Notes: generated by a model not told the origin, from the sequence alone. A stretch of 64,000 nt of DNA from Berghia stephanieae (GCA_034508935.3 CM067446.1:21964961-22028960), one strand, 5' to 3'. Numbered from the stretch's first letter, positions 1-57,131 are shown. A program made the numbers and translations.

Positions 1-365
1 TTTTTGTTTTTTTTTTTTGGGGGGGGGGGGGGGGTGGGGTGGTTCTATTCATAAGAAACTTGTTTATCAGCAAATCGGTCTACCCTTCATTAAAAATTTC
101 ACTACCTACCTTTTAATTTTATAGATGGTCTTTTGTTTCTATAAAAAGAAATAAACAAAGATGAATATAGCAGCTTAAAAAAAGAACAAAATACTCAACA
201 CAGAACGTTTCGGGCTCATTACCCTCCTTCAAACAACAACAAAAAACAAAAAGACATAAATACATTACTGAATTCCAGATTGACAACAGAGAAATTTTGT
301 CGGTCCTCTCTGTTGTAGAAAAATCTTGGAAAGTAAGCAAAAAAAAAACCTTTTCATCTTCCTTT
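1..365. other. No gene seen; AT-rich with a G run
   Basis: A T run and a 16-base G run (19-34) open the window, followed by ordinary AT-rich sequence. No coding or regulatory signal is recognised before the LINE reading frame becomes visible near 366. Confidence 0.5.
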
Positions 366-2490
366 GTCAAATTATGATTTTGTTGTATTATATTCTAATG
401 TCGATAGCTTACTTAACAAACGATCAGAATTAACATGTATGATACAACAAGATATGAAGTGAGTAGAAAAGTGCCAGAAGACAATAGAGAATAAAAATTT
501 TTTTCGCGGCGGTGGTGGGGTTTGAACCTGCGACCTTATTGGTACGACAACTCCGCCTGGCAGGTGAGAGCGTGGCTCTACCGTGTGAGCTATCCACGAA
601 CACAAAAATATTCGTTTCAAACCCAAAGTCATTTCTAGATCCCTCTCTCACCCACTTCTTGAGATCGCCGATTCGTTCACCACCATCGCGAAATAATTTT
701 GACCAGCAGTTAAGCTTAATAGCCAATATTCTCATCACAAACATATAACATAGAAACGATTGAGACATTGAGTATGCTCCGGTGTATGGGGTGAATTTTT
801 AATTCAGAAAAGTGAGTGGAGCAGGCACTTATGTTGGTAACAACAAGATATGAAGTGAGTAGAAAAGTGCCAGAAGACAATAGAGAATAAAAATTTTTTT
901 CGCGGCGGTGGTGGGGTTTGAACCTGCGACCTTATTGGTACGACAACTCCGCCTGGCAGGTGAGAGCGTGGCTCTACCGTGTGAGCTATCCACGAACACA
1001 AAAATATTCGTTTCAAACCCAAAGTCATTTCTAGATCCCTCTCTCACCCACTTCTTGAGATCGCCGATTCGTTCACCACCATCGCGAAATAATTTTGACC
1101 AGCAGTTAAGCTTAATAGCCAATATTCTCATCACAAACATATAACATAGAAACGATTGAGACATTGAGTATGCTCCGGTGTATGGGGTGAATTTTTAATT
1201 CAGAAAAGTGAGTGGAGCAGGCACTTATGTTGGTAACAACAAGATATGAAGTGAGTAGAAAAGTGCCAGAAGACAATAGAGAATAAAAATTTTTTTCGCG
1301 GCGGTGGTGGGGTTTGAACCTGCGACCTTATTGGTACGACAACTCCGCCTGGCAGGTGAGAGCGTGGCTCTACCGTGTGAGCTATCCACGAACACAAAAA
1401 TATTCGTTTCAAACCCAAAGTCATTTCTAGATCCCTCTCTCACCCACTTCTTGAGATCGCCGATTCGTTCACCACCATCGCGAAATAATTTTGACCAGCA
1501 GTTAAGCTTAATAGCCAATATTCTCATCACAAACATATAACATAGAAACGATTGAGACATTGAGTATGCTCCGGTGTATGGGGTGAATTTTTAATTCAGA
1601 AAAGTGAGTGGAGCAGGCACTTATGTTGGTAACAACAAGATATGAAGTGAGTAGAAAAGTGCCATGTATGATACAGAAACATAATCCCAGATAATATGTC
1701 TTACTGAAATTATGCCAAAAATTGAACTTGAGATTGATTTAGAAATTGAATTTTTTTTCGATGGGTATAACTTATTTTTGAATGATTACCCAAGTCGGGG
1801 TGTTGCTATCTATGTTTTGGATTGTGTTAATGCCAATATATTCTCTTTTGATCATCCTATAATTAGTGAAAGTGTATGGTGTGATTTTGAATATAATAAT
1901 TTACACATACTTGTAGGAAATATATATAGGTCTCATAATTCAGACAAATTAACTTTCATTAGGGATATAAAAGAAACCTTACAGTCATTAGGTAGAATGA
2001 AATTTGATTGCGTGATCATTGTCGGAGATTATAATTTTCCTAACATTAAATGGACAGAACCATGTCTAACTTTTCCCGACTATCTATTTGTCGAGGCAAT
2101 TAGGGATGCTTTCTTTATTCAGCTGGTGGCACAGGCTACGAGACACAGACTGAACCAAACTAGTAATATAGTCGACTTGGTAATATGTAACGATGATTAT
2201 TGGATTAATAACATTGACCATTTGCCTTCGGTGGGTAAAAGTGATCATGACTCACTTCTTATATCGTTAAATCTTTCATCCGCGAAACATCCTTCACATG
2301 TTTATTTTGATTATTTCAAAGGTAATTACAACTCTTGTAGAGAAGACCTAAATGCCGTGAATTGGGATACTCTTGAAGGCTACGGTGTGAATGAAGCGTG
2401 GTTGTTTTTTAAAAACAAACAAAAATGTATAGAATCTAAACACATTCCATTAAGATGTAACACAGAGCGTACACAACGACAACAGTTTAG
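366..2490 (+). mobile_element. CR1-group LINE (LINE-A), 5' endonuclease part, split by a SINE array
   Basis: The frame can be read from about 366 (NYDFVVLYSNVDSLLNKRSEL), is interrupted at 447-1662 by a SINE array, and resumes after the target duplication with a motif of the LTEIMPK type, typical of LINE apurinic-like endonucleases. The sequence continues through the endonuclease domain to about 2490, where a second insertion begins. The reverse transcriptase of apparently the same element resumes at 6282. The 5' end is not defined and is probably truncated. At least one small indel lies just after the array. Identification comes from motifs read by eye; the exact clade is inferred. Confidence 0.8.
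447..1662 (-). mobile_element. Tandem trimer of a tRNA-like SINE (SINE-E)
   Basis: Three apparently identical 396-bp units, plus a 28-bp start of a fourth, lie head to tail. Each holds, on the minus strand, a tRNA-like promoter with an A box (TAGCTCACACGGTAGAG) and a B box (GCAGGTTCAAACCCC). The whole array is flanked by one 13-base duplication, CATGTATGATACA, at 434-446 and 1663-1675, inside the LINE-A endonuclease frame. A monomer of the same family lies at 41760-42118 in the opposite orientation with its own 13-base duplication and is 359 bp long, so each array unit carries about 37 extra bases of spacer. The array either inserted as a multimer or expanded after insertion; assembly duplication is also possible. 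Confidence 0.85.
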
Positions 2491-2494
2491 TTGA
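1712..2494 (+). pseudogene. LINE-A endonuclease domain (partial)
   Basis: A 260-residue open frame. It shows the GDxN catalytic motif (VGDYNFPNIKW), a conserved downstream block (SNIVDLVIC) and the SDH motif (GKSDHDSLLISL), so endonuclease catalytic residues are present in this part. The N-terminal part is separated by the SINE array, and the C-terminal linker (KHIPLRCNTERTQR) runs into unrelated DNA at 2491. The first methionine of the frame is internal to the domain, not a real start. This is a fragment of a retrotransposon protein, not a host gene. Confidence 0.8.
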
Positions 2495-3559
2495 GACGGT
2501 ATCCAGTTCCTGACACCTGCTGACCCGGTCACGGTGAGCGGTCAATCACCGAGAGGAATTTACCTAACGGGGATTGCCGTTTCACTCAATTTAACAATGT
2601 TTTGTTTTATTGTCTGTTAGTCACCCATATTGAATGAGTTGAAATATCACTACTTGGTATAAAAGTTTATATTTTCTACTTTTACTGTGTGTTTTTTATT
2701 TTTTCATAGTATTACTAGATTTCTCAATATAAGTTATCAATGAACGGTAACAAATTACACAAAAAATATAGCGGGTGCAACATTTCAAAAATTAGAGAAA
2801 AAAAAAACGTTGCTATGGATTTGTCTGAATTTTATGTATTATAAAGACAAGATGTAAATACTTCTCCTCACAAAAAACGTATTTTTCCTCAACAAAAATA
2901 TATCCGCTACGAGCATTCAAACTCGTCAGTGTAGTTTGGGGCTGGTCTTTAACTGCATTGCGTTGATGACAAATCGCATTTTATTCATATCATTGATAAT
3001 GCCGGATGCTCTTTTTTTTTTTCAATTTTGCTGTTGTTTGGTGACAGGTCTCTGTGCCTTGTTCTCCAAGAAGTCTAAGTCCAAACTTATATTGAGTTAT
3101 GTGTGGTATGCACTGGTACTCAAGGAGGTGTTGTTTTGGGATTATTTTGTTTGGAAAATATTTTCTGTATGTATCCGTGTAATGTTTTATTGCACTTTGA
3201 ATATATTGGATCGTGTCTGCTTTGATCGATTTTGTGTGTGAAATAAAGTTGTGCACATGACTATAGGCCTTGTTTATATTGTCGAAAATTAATCCAATAC
3301 TGCAAGCGTCGTCAATGATGAGTGGGTCGTGGGTGCAGTTCTTTGTTTGTTGGATAATTGTAGACTTTTTCTTGTTAGTATTTGTGGCAGTGGTTGCCAA
3401 TGAATGATCTGCTGTGGTAAGCCTGTTGTGTAATGCGGTATTCTGTCCAATTAAGAGGCAATAAGACCATCCCTGAGGGTGAGTGGCTCGTGCATGAGAT
3501 TTGAAAGTCTCCTGCGTTTTGGAGTTTGTTGTTATATTCTACTCTGTCGATATCAAACA

Positions 3560-4636
3560 ACAACTTGAATGAAAGACACAGACTCCCAGAAAACAGAGAA
3601 AAATCTATTTTAATCAGTCAAAAACCTCCATACGCCGAACTAAAACTTCCAAAAAATAAAGACTAACCTCGTAGAAGAAACAACAAGAAATAAAAACAAA
3701 TCAGATATACAAACATTAGCAATGAAGACAATACAAGAATACCCAGACAACTGGATACATGTTTACACAGATGGATCTGCCCACAAAGGAACTAAAAATG
3801 CTGGGTATGGGTTTGTAGTAGAATACCCAGATAAAACCTGTGATAAAATCCACAATTCTTGCGGAAGCTCCGGCTCAAACTACGAGGCAGAGGCAGTTGC
3901 AATAGAAGCCTCACTGCGACACCTCTCTTCTGTTTTCCAGCTAAACCCTTCAAAACTTCAAAACACTGTCATCTTCACAGACTTCAAATCGGTTCTCCAA
4001 GCTCTCGATTTAAATAAACTCTCCTCAAGATCTCAACTTGATGAATTCCTTACAACACACAGAGTAGACTTATCTCTCCAGTGGATACCGGGACATTCAA
4101 ATATACCAGGAAATGACAATGCAGACAGACTAGCCAGACTCGGATCAACACTTTTACAACCATCAATTCCAGTTTCCTTAGACACAGCGAAACAAATAAT
4201 CAAAACAAATAAGAGAGAAGAATGGATGAACAGTTGGGCAATGAGCACCACGGGTAGATGTATGTTTTCCCATATGACCACTCCTGTAAAGACTGATTGC
4301 CTAAATAAGCTCAGAAGACACCAGCAAAGCATCATCTTTCAACTAAGAACACAACACATACCGCTCAACAACCATTTAAGCAAAATTACAAAAGATACAT
4401 CCCCTTCCTGCCCCCTATGTCAACACCCCAATGAAACAGTAACACACCACTTGCTTGAATGTCAACCTCTTGAAGACCTGAGATGCACATTCCTCCCACC
4501 AAATCCAAGCATCAGTAACACACTTTATAGTCACCTGGAACAACTACAAAAGACATCTAACTTCTACGTCATGGCACAAGACCGAAGGGCTAGAGCTCAG
4601 GTGGTCGCTGGTTCGGATAAGTAAGTAAGTAAGTAA
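3560..4636 (+). mobile_element. 5'-truncated I-group LINE with RNase H and (TAAG)n tail
   Basis: The insertion is flanked by a 14-base duplication, GTCGATATCAAACA (3546-3559 and 4637-4650). It ends in the simple repeat (GTAA)n, a usual tail for this LINE group, and keeps only the 3' end of ORF2, including the RNase H domain. A second, internal fragment of the same family lies on the minus strand at about 28160-28440. The insertion splits the transposon gene of 2940-4963, so it is younger than that transposon. Confidence 0.85.
3722..4624 (+). CDS. RNase H and zinc-knuckle C-terminus of an I-group LINE ORF2
   Basis: A 300-residue open frame. Residues 15-140 form a ribonuclease H domain with all four acidic positions visible: YTDGSA, the E of YEAEAVAIEA, FTDFKSVLQAL, and the D of GNDNADRLAR after the WIPGHSNIPGN block. 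Residues 225-250 hold a Cys/His cluster (CPLCQHPNETVTHHLLEC) typical of the ORF2 C-terminus in this group. The stop is followed directly by the TAAG repeat tail. The endonuclease and polymerase are absent because of 5' truncation. It is a retrotransposon remnant with no expected host function. Confidence 0.85.
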   Translation: MKTIQEYPDNWIHVYTDGSAHKGTKNAGYGFVVEYPDKTCDKIHNSCGSSGSNYEAEAVAIEASLRHLSSVFQLNPSKLQNTVIFTDFKSVLQALDLNKLSSRSQLDEFLTTHRVDLSLQWIPGHSNIPGNDNADRLARLGSTLLQPSIPVSLDTAKQIIKTNKREEWMNSWAMSTTGRCMFSHMTTPVKTDCLNKLRRHQQSIIFQLRTQHIPLNNHLSKITKDTSPSCPLCQHPNETVTHHLLECQPLEDLRCTFLPPNPSISNTLYSHLEQLQKTSNFYVMAQDRRARAQVVAGSDK

Positions 4637-5452
4637 GTCGATATCAAACATGCAAGTGCAACCCGTTTCAAGGTTGATTTATTTATTATTAGCGTCTTGG
4701 CAATGAGAAAATACAAAGAAGCTAATGAGTCGTGTGTTCAATGTGCTTTATAATGTGTACTTTTTACACATAAATTATGAGTGTGCTCCTTGCTTGTCCA
4801 ATGCCGTGTCAGTCCCATAGACTAAAAGAATGTCATTAGAATAATTTGAACATTTAAATGGTTTCTTGCGGGCACGTTTCTCTTTCTGTGTTAAACAAAT
4901 CATACCACATGTCCTACATAATGAATTCACTGCTTGGTTATGACTTGCAATTGTGTGGTCCATGCTGTAAGAGAAAATTCAAAATTGACAGAGCGATGTA
5001 AGCAATGATATAGTGAATTAATGAATAAAATGAGTTTTAAAACACTCTGTATTACTTCTCATATCCATGCATACATAACAGCGTACATAAAATTTGGAAA
5101 AAGAAAAACCAAATACTTCACCCAATTTGGTGAAAGAAAGGGGGGGGGGGGGGGGGGCAGGAAAATTCTATCAAGCAGTTGAGCTAAGTTGAGGCCCAAC
5201 ACACAATGTCATTTAAAATTAAACATTAGCAAGATAATTCAAATTATGCAATTTAAAAATCAAATTAACTCATCATTGAAAAAAAAAAAAAAATAAACAT
5301 ATAATTAACAATAAAACCGTAGCGAAATAATAATAATAATAATAATAATAATAGATCTTTATTGTCCATAAATATGGCAATTTGTCATTTAGTTACACTT
5401 GTCATAACGTTATATGATAACTATAACATTGAACAGACACCTCACTCCTACC

Positions 5453-5590
<138 letters not shown>

Positions 5591-6281
5591 TCTTTCTTTC
5601 ACGCATGCAACATACACAACATTAACATTTTCATTTCATTTTCAATTCGTTACATTTTTGGCAATTCAACACCAAATATTATCATCATTATCAATTGGTC
5701 ACTTCATCTGGCCTAACATTAAACAAATTAATCAGTCAATCAGTCAACGCATCAATCCTATTACGTTTCAAGAACAAGGCTAAAGAGGTAATATCATTAT
5801 TACCTGACCTACCGCGGAAAAATAATCATTACAAAATAATGAAAACTGAAGAGTAAATGAAACTTACCTCATTTCGTAGTAAAACTTGTGCCTTGTGAAT
5901 CACACCAAAAAAAATTTGAAGTTTATAGCAACGTTTTTTTAGAATCCTGAGGTAATTACAAGTAATTTTATTTAAATGTTATAGAAAAATATGTGAATTT
6001 GAATCACGGCTTGTGGAATAAGTACTGGAGATATTGAAATAAAAATTGGACCGATGGAAAGAGGAGGTCTGCGAGAATTCTTACATTTGGGTGGAATTGC
6101 ATCGTCACGAAGATCGTGAGGTTAATTGGTACGGAAATCATCCATTGGTATCACCCAATGCACGTCAAATCTACGTTCTGGGAATTGATATCGGCTGACC
6201 GCTGTTGACCCCGGTTACCTGTCGGGTGAGGTTACGTCGGCGCTCGCAACAGCGGGAAACTAAGCGGTCAGATTTATAGTG

Positions 6282-8328
6282 CAGTTTAGACGCCGTGAAC
6301 AAAAAATTTAGTTCTAATAAACCATTGTGGTTGACAAAAAACGTTAAACGTACAATTAATAAGAAACATAAATTGTATAAGAAATTCAAAAAGTATCCTA
6401 CAACAGATAATTTTCATAATTATGTCAAGGTTAGAAATAATACCAACTACACGATTCAAAATGCTGTGAAAACGTATGAATGTACATTGGCACACGAATG
6501 TAAGAGTAGTCCGAAAGGCTTTTGGAGATACGTAAACAGAAAGTTGAAAAGAAAACCAGGTGTTAGTGTTTTACTGAAAGATGATGGTACCAAGGTTATT
6601 TCGGATATAGATATAGCTAATGTTTTAAATAATTATTTTTCATCTGTGTTTGTTCAAGAAGACACTACAAATATACCAACGTTCAATGTTACAAATCAAT
6701 TAAACGTCCCCGATTTTTATATTACACAAGAAGACATACTTGCAAAATTGTTGAATTTAGACGTGACTAAAAGCATGGGACCCGATTCCCTTCATCCCCG
6801 TTTACTGAAAGAAGTGGCCTTTGAAATATCACAGACGCTACCAACAATATATAATAAGTCTCTTGAATCTGGTACCTTACCCATTGAATGGAAACAAGCC
6901 AATGTTACTGCCATTCATAAAAAGGGAAGCAAACTAGATGCTGCAAACTATAGACCCATCAGCTTAACATGCATACTCTGTAAGGTTATGGAGTCTATCT
7001 TGAAAGACCGAATAATGGACTTTCTTGAAAGTCATACGATGCTAAACGATAACCAGCATGGTTTTAGATCAAAGAGATCATGCATTACTCAACTTTTACA
7101 GGTGATGGAGGATTTTACCAAGTTAATTGATCGTGATCAATGCATTGATGTTGTTTATCTTGATTTCCGCAAGGCTTTTGATTCTGTACCTCATGAGAGA
7201 TTATTCATTAAACTAAAAACATATGGATTTAAAGGGAATATCTTTAACTGGATTAAAGACTTTCTTAATAATCGAATACAAAGGGTCATTGTCAATGGTG
7301 TGGGGTCGGATTTTAAGAATGTAATTAGCGGTGTACCCCAAGGAAGCGTATTGGGCCCACTTTTATTTCTTTTATATATAAATGATTTACCATGTGGCAT
7401 AAATTCAGCCTGCAAACTGTTTGCAGACGATACAAAGATCTATAGTACAACTGAACATCATAACATTCTACAAAATAATATATTTTCACTTTTCAAATGG
7501 TCTACAACATGGCATTTGGATTTTAATGTTTCGAAATGTAAAGTATTACATATAGGAAAAAATAATCCATGTCATAATTATATTACCGATACTTCTATGT
7601 CAAATCTACTTTCCGTTGTGCCTTATGAAAAGGATGTGGGAGTTACTTTTGATTCACATTTGAATTTTGATTTACATATTGATAATTGTGTAAGCCGTGC
7701 AAACAGAATGATGGGAATAATCTATAGAACCTTTATAAGTCTTGATAAAACCACATTTTTATATTTGTATAAATCGCTCGTTCGACCAATTCTAGAATAC
7801 GGAAATTGCATCTGGAGCCCATTATATAAAAGACAATCTATTAGTATTGAAAGTGTACAGAGGAGAGCTACCAAAAAAATTTATACAATACAGTATTTAT
7901 CTTATAAGGAAAGGTTAGAATTTCTTGACTTACCCAGTTTGAAATATAGAAGAATTCGTGGGGATTTAATTCAGGTTTATAGATTGGTACATGGTCTAGA
8001 TAGGATAGACTTTTCTGATTTTTTTTCATATTCTAATATTACTTTTACTAGAGGGGACAAGTTTAAGATTTTTGTCTCTCGATGCAAAACAAACATAAGA
8101 CAAAACTGGTTCGGTATTCGTATTGTTCAGAAATGGAACAGTTTGAAATTTGAAACAAAGAATGCAAAATCTATGGATTATTTCAAGGTGTTAGTAGACA
8201 GGGAATTATGTGATGGGAGATTTATATATGACGAATAATACTTGTTTGCTCTGCTGTTGACATGGCTTTCAATCTTGTATGTATATATTATGCATTATTA
8301 TATTATTATGGTTATCTTCTATACGCGT

Positions 8329-8360
<32 letters not shown>

Positions 8361-8573
8361 AGTTGTGTGTGCGCTTTGCATGTCACGGTTAAAGATATAT
8401 GTTTGTACACCACATGAGTACATTTAAGTTGAAATACTATCTTTACCACGTGTATCGTTATTGTAGTATTTAATCAATAGATTTATGGCATTACTAATTA
8501 ATATTAAGGGTATTCAAAGGATCTTATCCTATTTTGCCCTATACCACATGTTATGTTATGTTATGTTATGTTA
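6282..8573 (+). mobile_element. CR1-group LINE (LINE-A), 3' reverse transcriptase part
   Basis: Continuation of LINE-A after the candidate transposon. It contains the reverse transcriptase and C-terminal region, a 3' untranslated part with a (GT)n stretch (about 8326-8371), and a pentanucleotide tail (ATGTT)n at 8548-8573. Short-repeat tails are usual for CR1-group LINEs. With the 5' part at 366-2490 this makes one element interrupted twice. Confidence 0.8.
6290..8238 (+). CDS. LINE-A reverse transcriptase
   Basis: An uninterrupted frame of about 650 residues. It opens with the linker KFSSNKPLWLTKNVKR, then the RT fingers (KSMGPDSLHPRLLKE), NYRPISLTC, HGFRSKRSC, the first catalytic Asp in VYLDFRKAFDSVPH, GVPQGSVLGPLLFLLYIND, and the FADD box (KLFADDTKIY). 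The thumb and C-terminal region run to a single stop. All polymerase motifs are intact, so this copy is fairly young. The true start is not here: the ORF has been cut by the insertion ending at 6281. It is an element protein and part of no host pathway. Confidence 0.85.
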
Positions 8574-8654
8574 AAGAGCGTTCAATATATAATTAAGGAG
8601 CTCCAAATTGAGTGGAATTAAAGTTTAGGACTTGTGAGCACCTTTATGAAGACA

Positions 8655-8925
8655 AGACCATTGCTTTTCCGGAGAAAGTTTGCACCATCACAAGATCTTT
8701 TACTTGTACATGTACAGATCGCAACCTTGTATATGCCATTAGATGTGCACATTGTAACACATGTTGCGTTGGCGAGACGGGGAAATATTGAGAGATCACT
8801 TTTCACAGCATCTACGGTACATTGCCAACAAATCGGATACAGCTGTGGTCGGGCATTTCAACCTACCTGGTCATCCCGACACCATGGCCGTTGTTTTGAT
8901 TTTGGAGGGAGATTTTTGAAAATTG
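8655..8925 (+). pseudogene. Penelope-like GIY-YIG endonuclease fragment, broken
   Basis: Conceptual translation gives a Cys-rich lead-in (CTCTDRNLVYAIRC), the pair AHCNTCCVGETGK, an RDHFSQHLRYI block and GHFNLPGHPDTMAV. The order matches the GIY-YIG domain at the C-terminus of Penelope-like retroelements, where the usual pattern is VVYAI.C..C...YIGET...L..R...H...HF...GH. The frame is broken and no reverse transcriptase remains next to it. A solitary fossil; the family call rests on motif order. Confidence 0.6.
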
Positions 8926-9173
8926 TTTATAAAAATTATTTAACCATTAAAAGGAGTGGAAAGAGGGAGGTGGTGACAACAATGCATATTATCTGTACAT
9001 AGTAAGCTACTATCCCTTGACTGATTTGTTGTTTGGATAGTTTTTTACTTTTATTGATCACTGTAATTGTCACCCATCCAGTCACAACCCATGCTTGACA
9101 TTGCTTGATTTTGTGATAAGAGGAATCAAACATAAATTATCATAGAAAGGGAAAGTAGGAATTTGATATATAT

Positions 9174-9254
<81 letters not shown>

Positions 9255-9780
9255 TATTTCATAAGCCTTTACGTTGGATAATGATCTCAAATTTTGGAAG
9301 ATCCTAAGGGTCATAGTTTTGACACCTGTCAATCATAGTGAAAACATGGCTGGGGATTGGTAATCCACCCCAACTGACATGCACAGGCCTGTGAACCCAA
9401 TAAATTGTTTCAAGCCAAAACCAAATGGGTATGTATATATAATTATTTGTGCATTATTTTATACATTCTAAAACATATCTTTTACTCTTCGTGTGTCACT
9501 TACTCTCTTACTCTGAAAGTCTTTTTGTGTCTACGACCAACTCACTAATATAACTCACTGATATACACCGCAAAATATTACTTGGCAGAATGTCAGCCCT
9601 TCTTGTTCTCCCATCCCCAGCAATTCCTTTTTCCAATATTATCATAATTATTATGTCCATAGCCTCTAACTACTTTAAAATATTACAAAATCATTTGGAA
9701 CTGTGGGTTTATTAAAACCCATATTCTTTTGCTTTTTTTCTCTTTCATTTATATTTTGCATATGTACAATTTTCCTCCAG
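8926..9780. other. Non-coding DNA with a (TA)n repeat; upstream intron of SGSM3
   Basis: The stretch holds a (TA)n microsatellite at 9169-9250 and otherwise unremarkable AT-rich DNA ending in the acceptor of the first visible SGSM3 exon (TTTCCTCCAG at 9771-9780). That exon opens in phase 1, so an earlier exon carrying the start codon must exist. I could not place it here with confidence. Confidence 0.6.
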
Positions 9781-54613
<44,833 letters not shown>

Positions 54614-55804
54614 CTGTAAATACATGAGGGTATAATACTGATTATTTTAGGGGGAAACAAACAGGGTTTAGCCCGGCAGCTTAGCTCTGATTCTTGGATG
54701 AATTAAATGTTTTTATGAACAGACTACCGAATTTGGCACAGATGTAGACCATTTTCCTATGGTTGGTTTATTTTTGGCAAAGTTAGAGCACTTTGATAGT
54801 GCCAAGAGGCCAAGTCCCAAAAGAATTTATAGATTTATTGTAATCTTGCTTATTTTCCCATAAACTGGTCGTGGAGATTGTGCAATAATGATAATAGTAA
54901 TAGTTCTAAATAATTCTTTATGTCTACAAACATGATTTCAGATTATATGATAAAACCTGTTAATCCTGTTGTGGGGAGACAATTTCTTTTTAATGATAAT
55001 ATCTTCTGTTTATCAGGCTTTAAGTTTAAAAGATAAACCAAAACATCAGCAAGAGAGTAATAACAACAATGGTTTTCAATGGTACTGCTGTATTACTGTT
55101 ACTGCTCTCTCAATGAAAACACACTGAGTTCAGTTAGAGTAAAATAGAATCTTGCCCATAATTGATTAATGATCTTGAATTTAAACCATTTGATCACGTT
55201 GGAATTATGAGATCTGTGATTGTGTAAATATATTCTATATAGATATCCATATTTTGTAGTCATCAGGTACCAGTTTATATTACATGTTCCTTTGTGCTAT
55301 TGAAATCGTTCCAACAGACGAGATACAAGAAGAAAAAAATCCCAGATCCAGCCTCTTACGTCATGAACGAGATCGTGGTAGTACCAATGCTGCATATTTT
55401 TTGAGAGCCTTCACGTTCCGTGTACGTTATGTACAGGCATACCCATAAAGGCGGTGTATGTTGTGTAACCTCAAAGAACATGGTTGACCGAAAGTGATGA
55501 GTGCTTGTGTAATACCAAAAGCCCTGTGGCCTGGCCACAAGGTCTTGTATGTAATGGTTGCGCCAGTGTCTCAATGCTCATGAATTAATTAGTAAGGCTG
55601 GACTCGCAATCAAAAAACGAAATTTGTGTTTTAAACTCTTTTGAATCAAACGAGTACATCTGCGCGCTCGTCTCATTACCTTTAACTTTAACTTGTCAGC
55701 AAGTCTTAAACCCGAGACAAGTCGTCGTTGGTGGAACATGTCTGTTAATTGTATTATTTTTGATTTTATTCAAAGTGTTAGTCATCGATAAAATGTCAAC
55801 CCTC

Positions 55805-55806
<2 letters not shown>

Positions 55807-55841
<35 letters not shown>

Positions 55842-55850
55842 CTTTTTTTT
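55807..55850. repeat. Poly-T tract
   Basis: About 30 consecutive T followed by a T-rich stretch, just before SINE-C copy 2. Confidence 0.9.
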
Positions 55851-55873
55851 GACATAGACTCATTTATTCACTT

Positions 55874-56214
55874 GCGGGTGTGTTGGATGGGAGCATCACC
55901 CTTGAATCATATACCTATGATGTTCGCATGGGTGTACGATCCGATAGTGATGTCGTTTTTCTTTTTCTTTACTAGCCTATCCTGCTTCTTTGGTTTGTGA
56001 TTGTATTTTTGACAGGGGATATTTTTTTTCCTGTAAATCTCCTGCTGTTTGTTCTTGGTTATTTATAATTTAGCTTATGATATCTTTAGGTTATGATTTT
56101 GATTTACATTTGTACTATTTTTGTTAGATTGCTTGTTTTTTTGTTTCAGCGGTCTCTCATATAACCTCAATTGTGTTGGAAGAGACCTAAAGCAACAACA
56201 AACAAACAAAACAA
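55874..56214 (+). mobile_element. SINE-C, copy 2, 12-bp target duplication
   Basis: ATTTATTCACTT lies at 55862-55873 and 56215-56226. The sequence is nearly identical to copy 1 across its length, including the GGTCTCT...AGAGACC stem and the CAACAAACAAAC tail. It lies downstream of the SGSM3 stop codons. Confidence 0.9.
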
Positions 56215-56606
56215 ATTTATTCACTTACGCAGAAATTTGTATCAAATTGACTTTTACGCTGACTTAAACTAGGGCAAAATTAGACAAAATCTCTTCAGTT
56301 TTTGTTTTTTTTTATTAAAAAAAAATATTCTTGATCTGAACTGATGTACATATGTAAATAACAGAACAATGTGATATAACTGTTTGCATCTATGACTTTT
56401 CTTGACAACACTTCCAAAAGTATTTGTTTTGTGACAATTATTCTGTCATCGTTGTGATTAAAACCCCATCCAAACCTAGTACACGTACTTGTGAAAACGT
56501 TTATTATCTTAGATCTTGTTTCTGCTATGGATCTGGTCTAGATTACCCCATAAGAGTCTAATGCGATACAGTACTGGAATTCGAATGCTTGTTGAACCTG
56601 TTATTA

Positions 56607-57131
56607 CTGGGTGGGGTTTCCGACCTCCCATAGTGGACAGGGAGGTACTTGCTGTGTCTTCTATCCCCTGTATCTGTTTTCCAACATGCTTTCTGTCTTT
56701 GTCTTTGAATGAGATTACTTAGTTTTGTCCTGATCCTGGCCTTGACTGGGAGGGAAACAGTCAAATGTATAGAGTTATAGTTTTTGGAGATGATATATTT
56801 TTCCTTGTAAATCATCTCTCTTATGTACTGTTATATTTTTTTTTCTTGTTATATGATTTGTAAACATTTGAGTGGTTTTCCTCTTTGTGGGGACTTGTGT
56901 TGGTGTCTGGTTGAGACTTTTAGGTGATCTCAAACTAAGTACACTAATAGTGTGCTCTTGGAATCTACATCTGTTCCCTTTTTGAACCATTTCCCCTTGT
57001 CTGACTTTTTCCTCAAGTCCTTTTATTTGTACATCTAGAATGTTTTTACTGTCCAATTTCTTCCTTTTTACTGGCGCTGATATGACCTAAATGTGTTGCA
57101 AGCGCCGTAAAACCCTCAAAAACTAACAAAC
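56607..57131 (+). mobile_element. SINE-A, 12-bp target duplication
   Basis: AACCTGTTATTA lies at 56595-56606 and 57132-57143. The 525-bp element matches the copy at 48368 end to end, with the stem GGCGCT...AGCGCC intact and an ACTAACAAACAA tail. Confidence 0.9.

Larger units (their letters stand above)
2940..4963 (-). pseudogene. Transposon-borne gene of unidentified family, decayed
   Basis: Read from right to left, pieces show an N-terminal Cys motif block (CRTCG then KPFKCSNYSNDILLVYG), then a block ending AYHSRSFIGNHCHKY, then a helical region and a C-terminal block with the pattern HLLEYQCIPHITQYKFGLRLLGEQG. I recall this LE...P...GLG..GEQG..E..H pattern from abundant uncharacterised proteins of cnidarians, lancelets and molluscs, which fits a mobile origin. 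The frame is interrupted by the nested LINE at 3560-4636 and by frameshifts, one within the A-rich stretch near 3010-3025. No catalytic triad was recognised, so function is unassigned. Confidence 0.5.

Noticed and set aside
512-1540. Three copies of a 78-residue frame (MVGFEPATLLVRQLRLAGES...)
   Set aside because: This is the tRNA-like promoter of SINE-E translated on the opposite strand, a common artefact, not a gene.
3736-4335. Minus-strand frames opposite the RNase H ORF
   Set aside because: Antisense shadows of the I-group LINE; the same shadow appears at 28157-28474.
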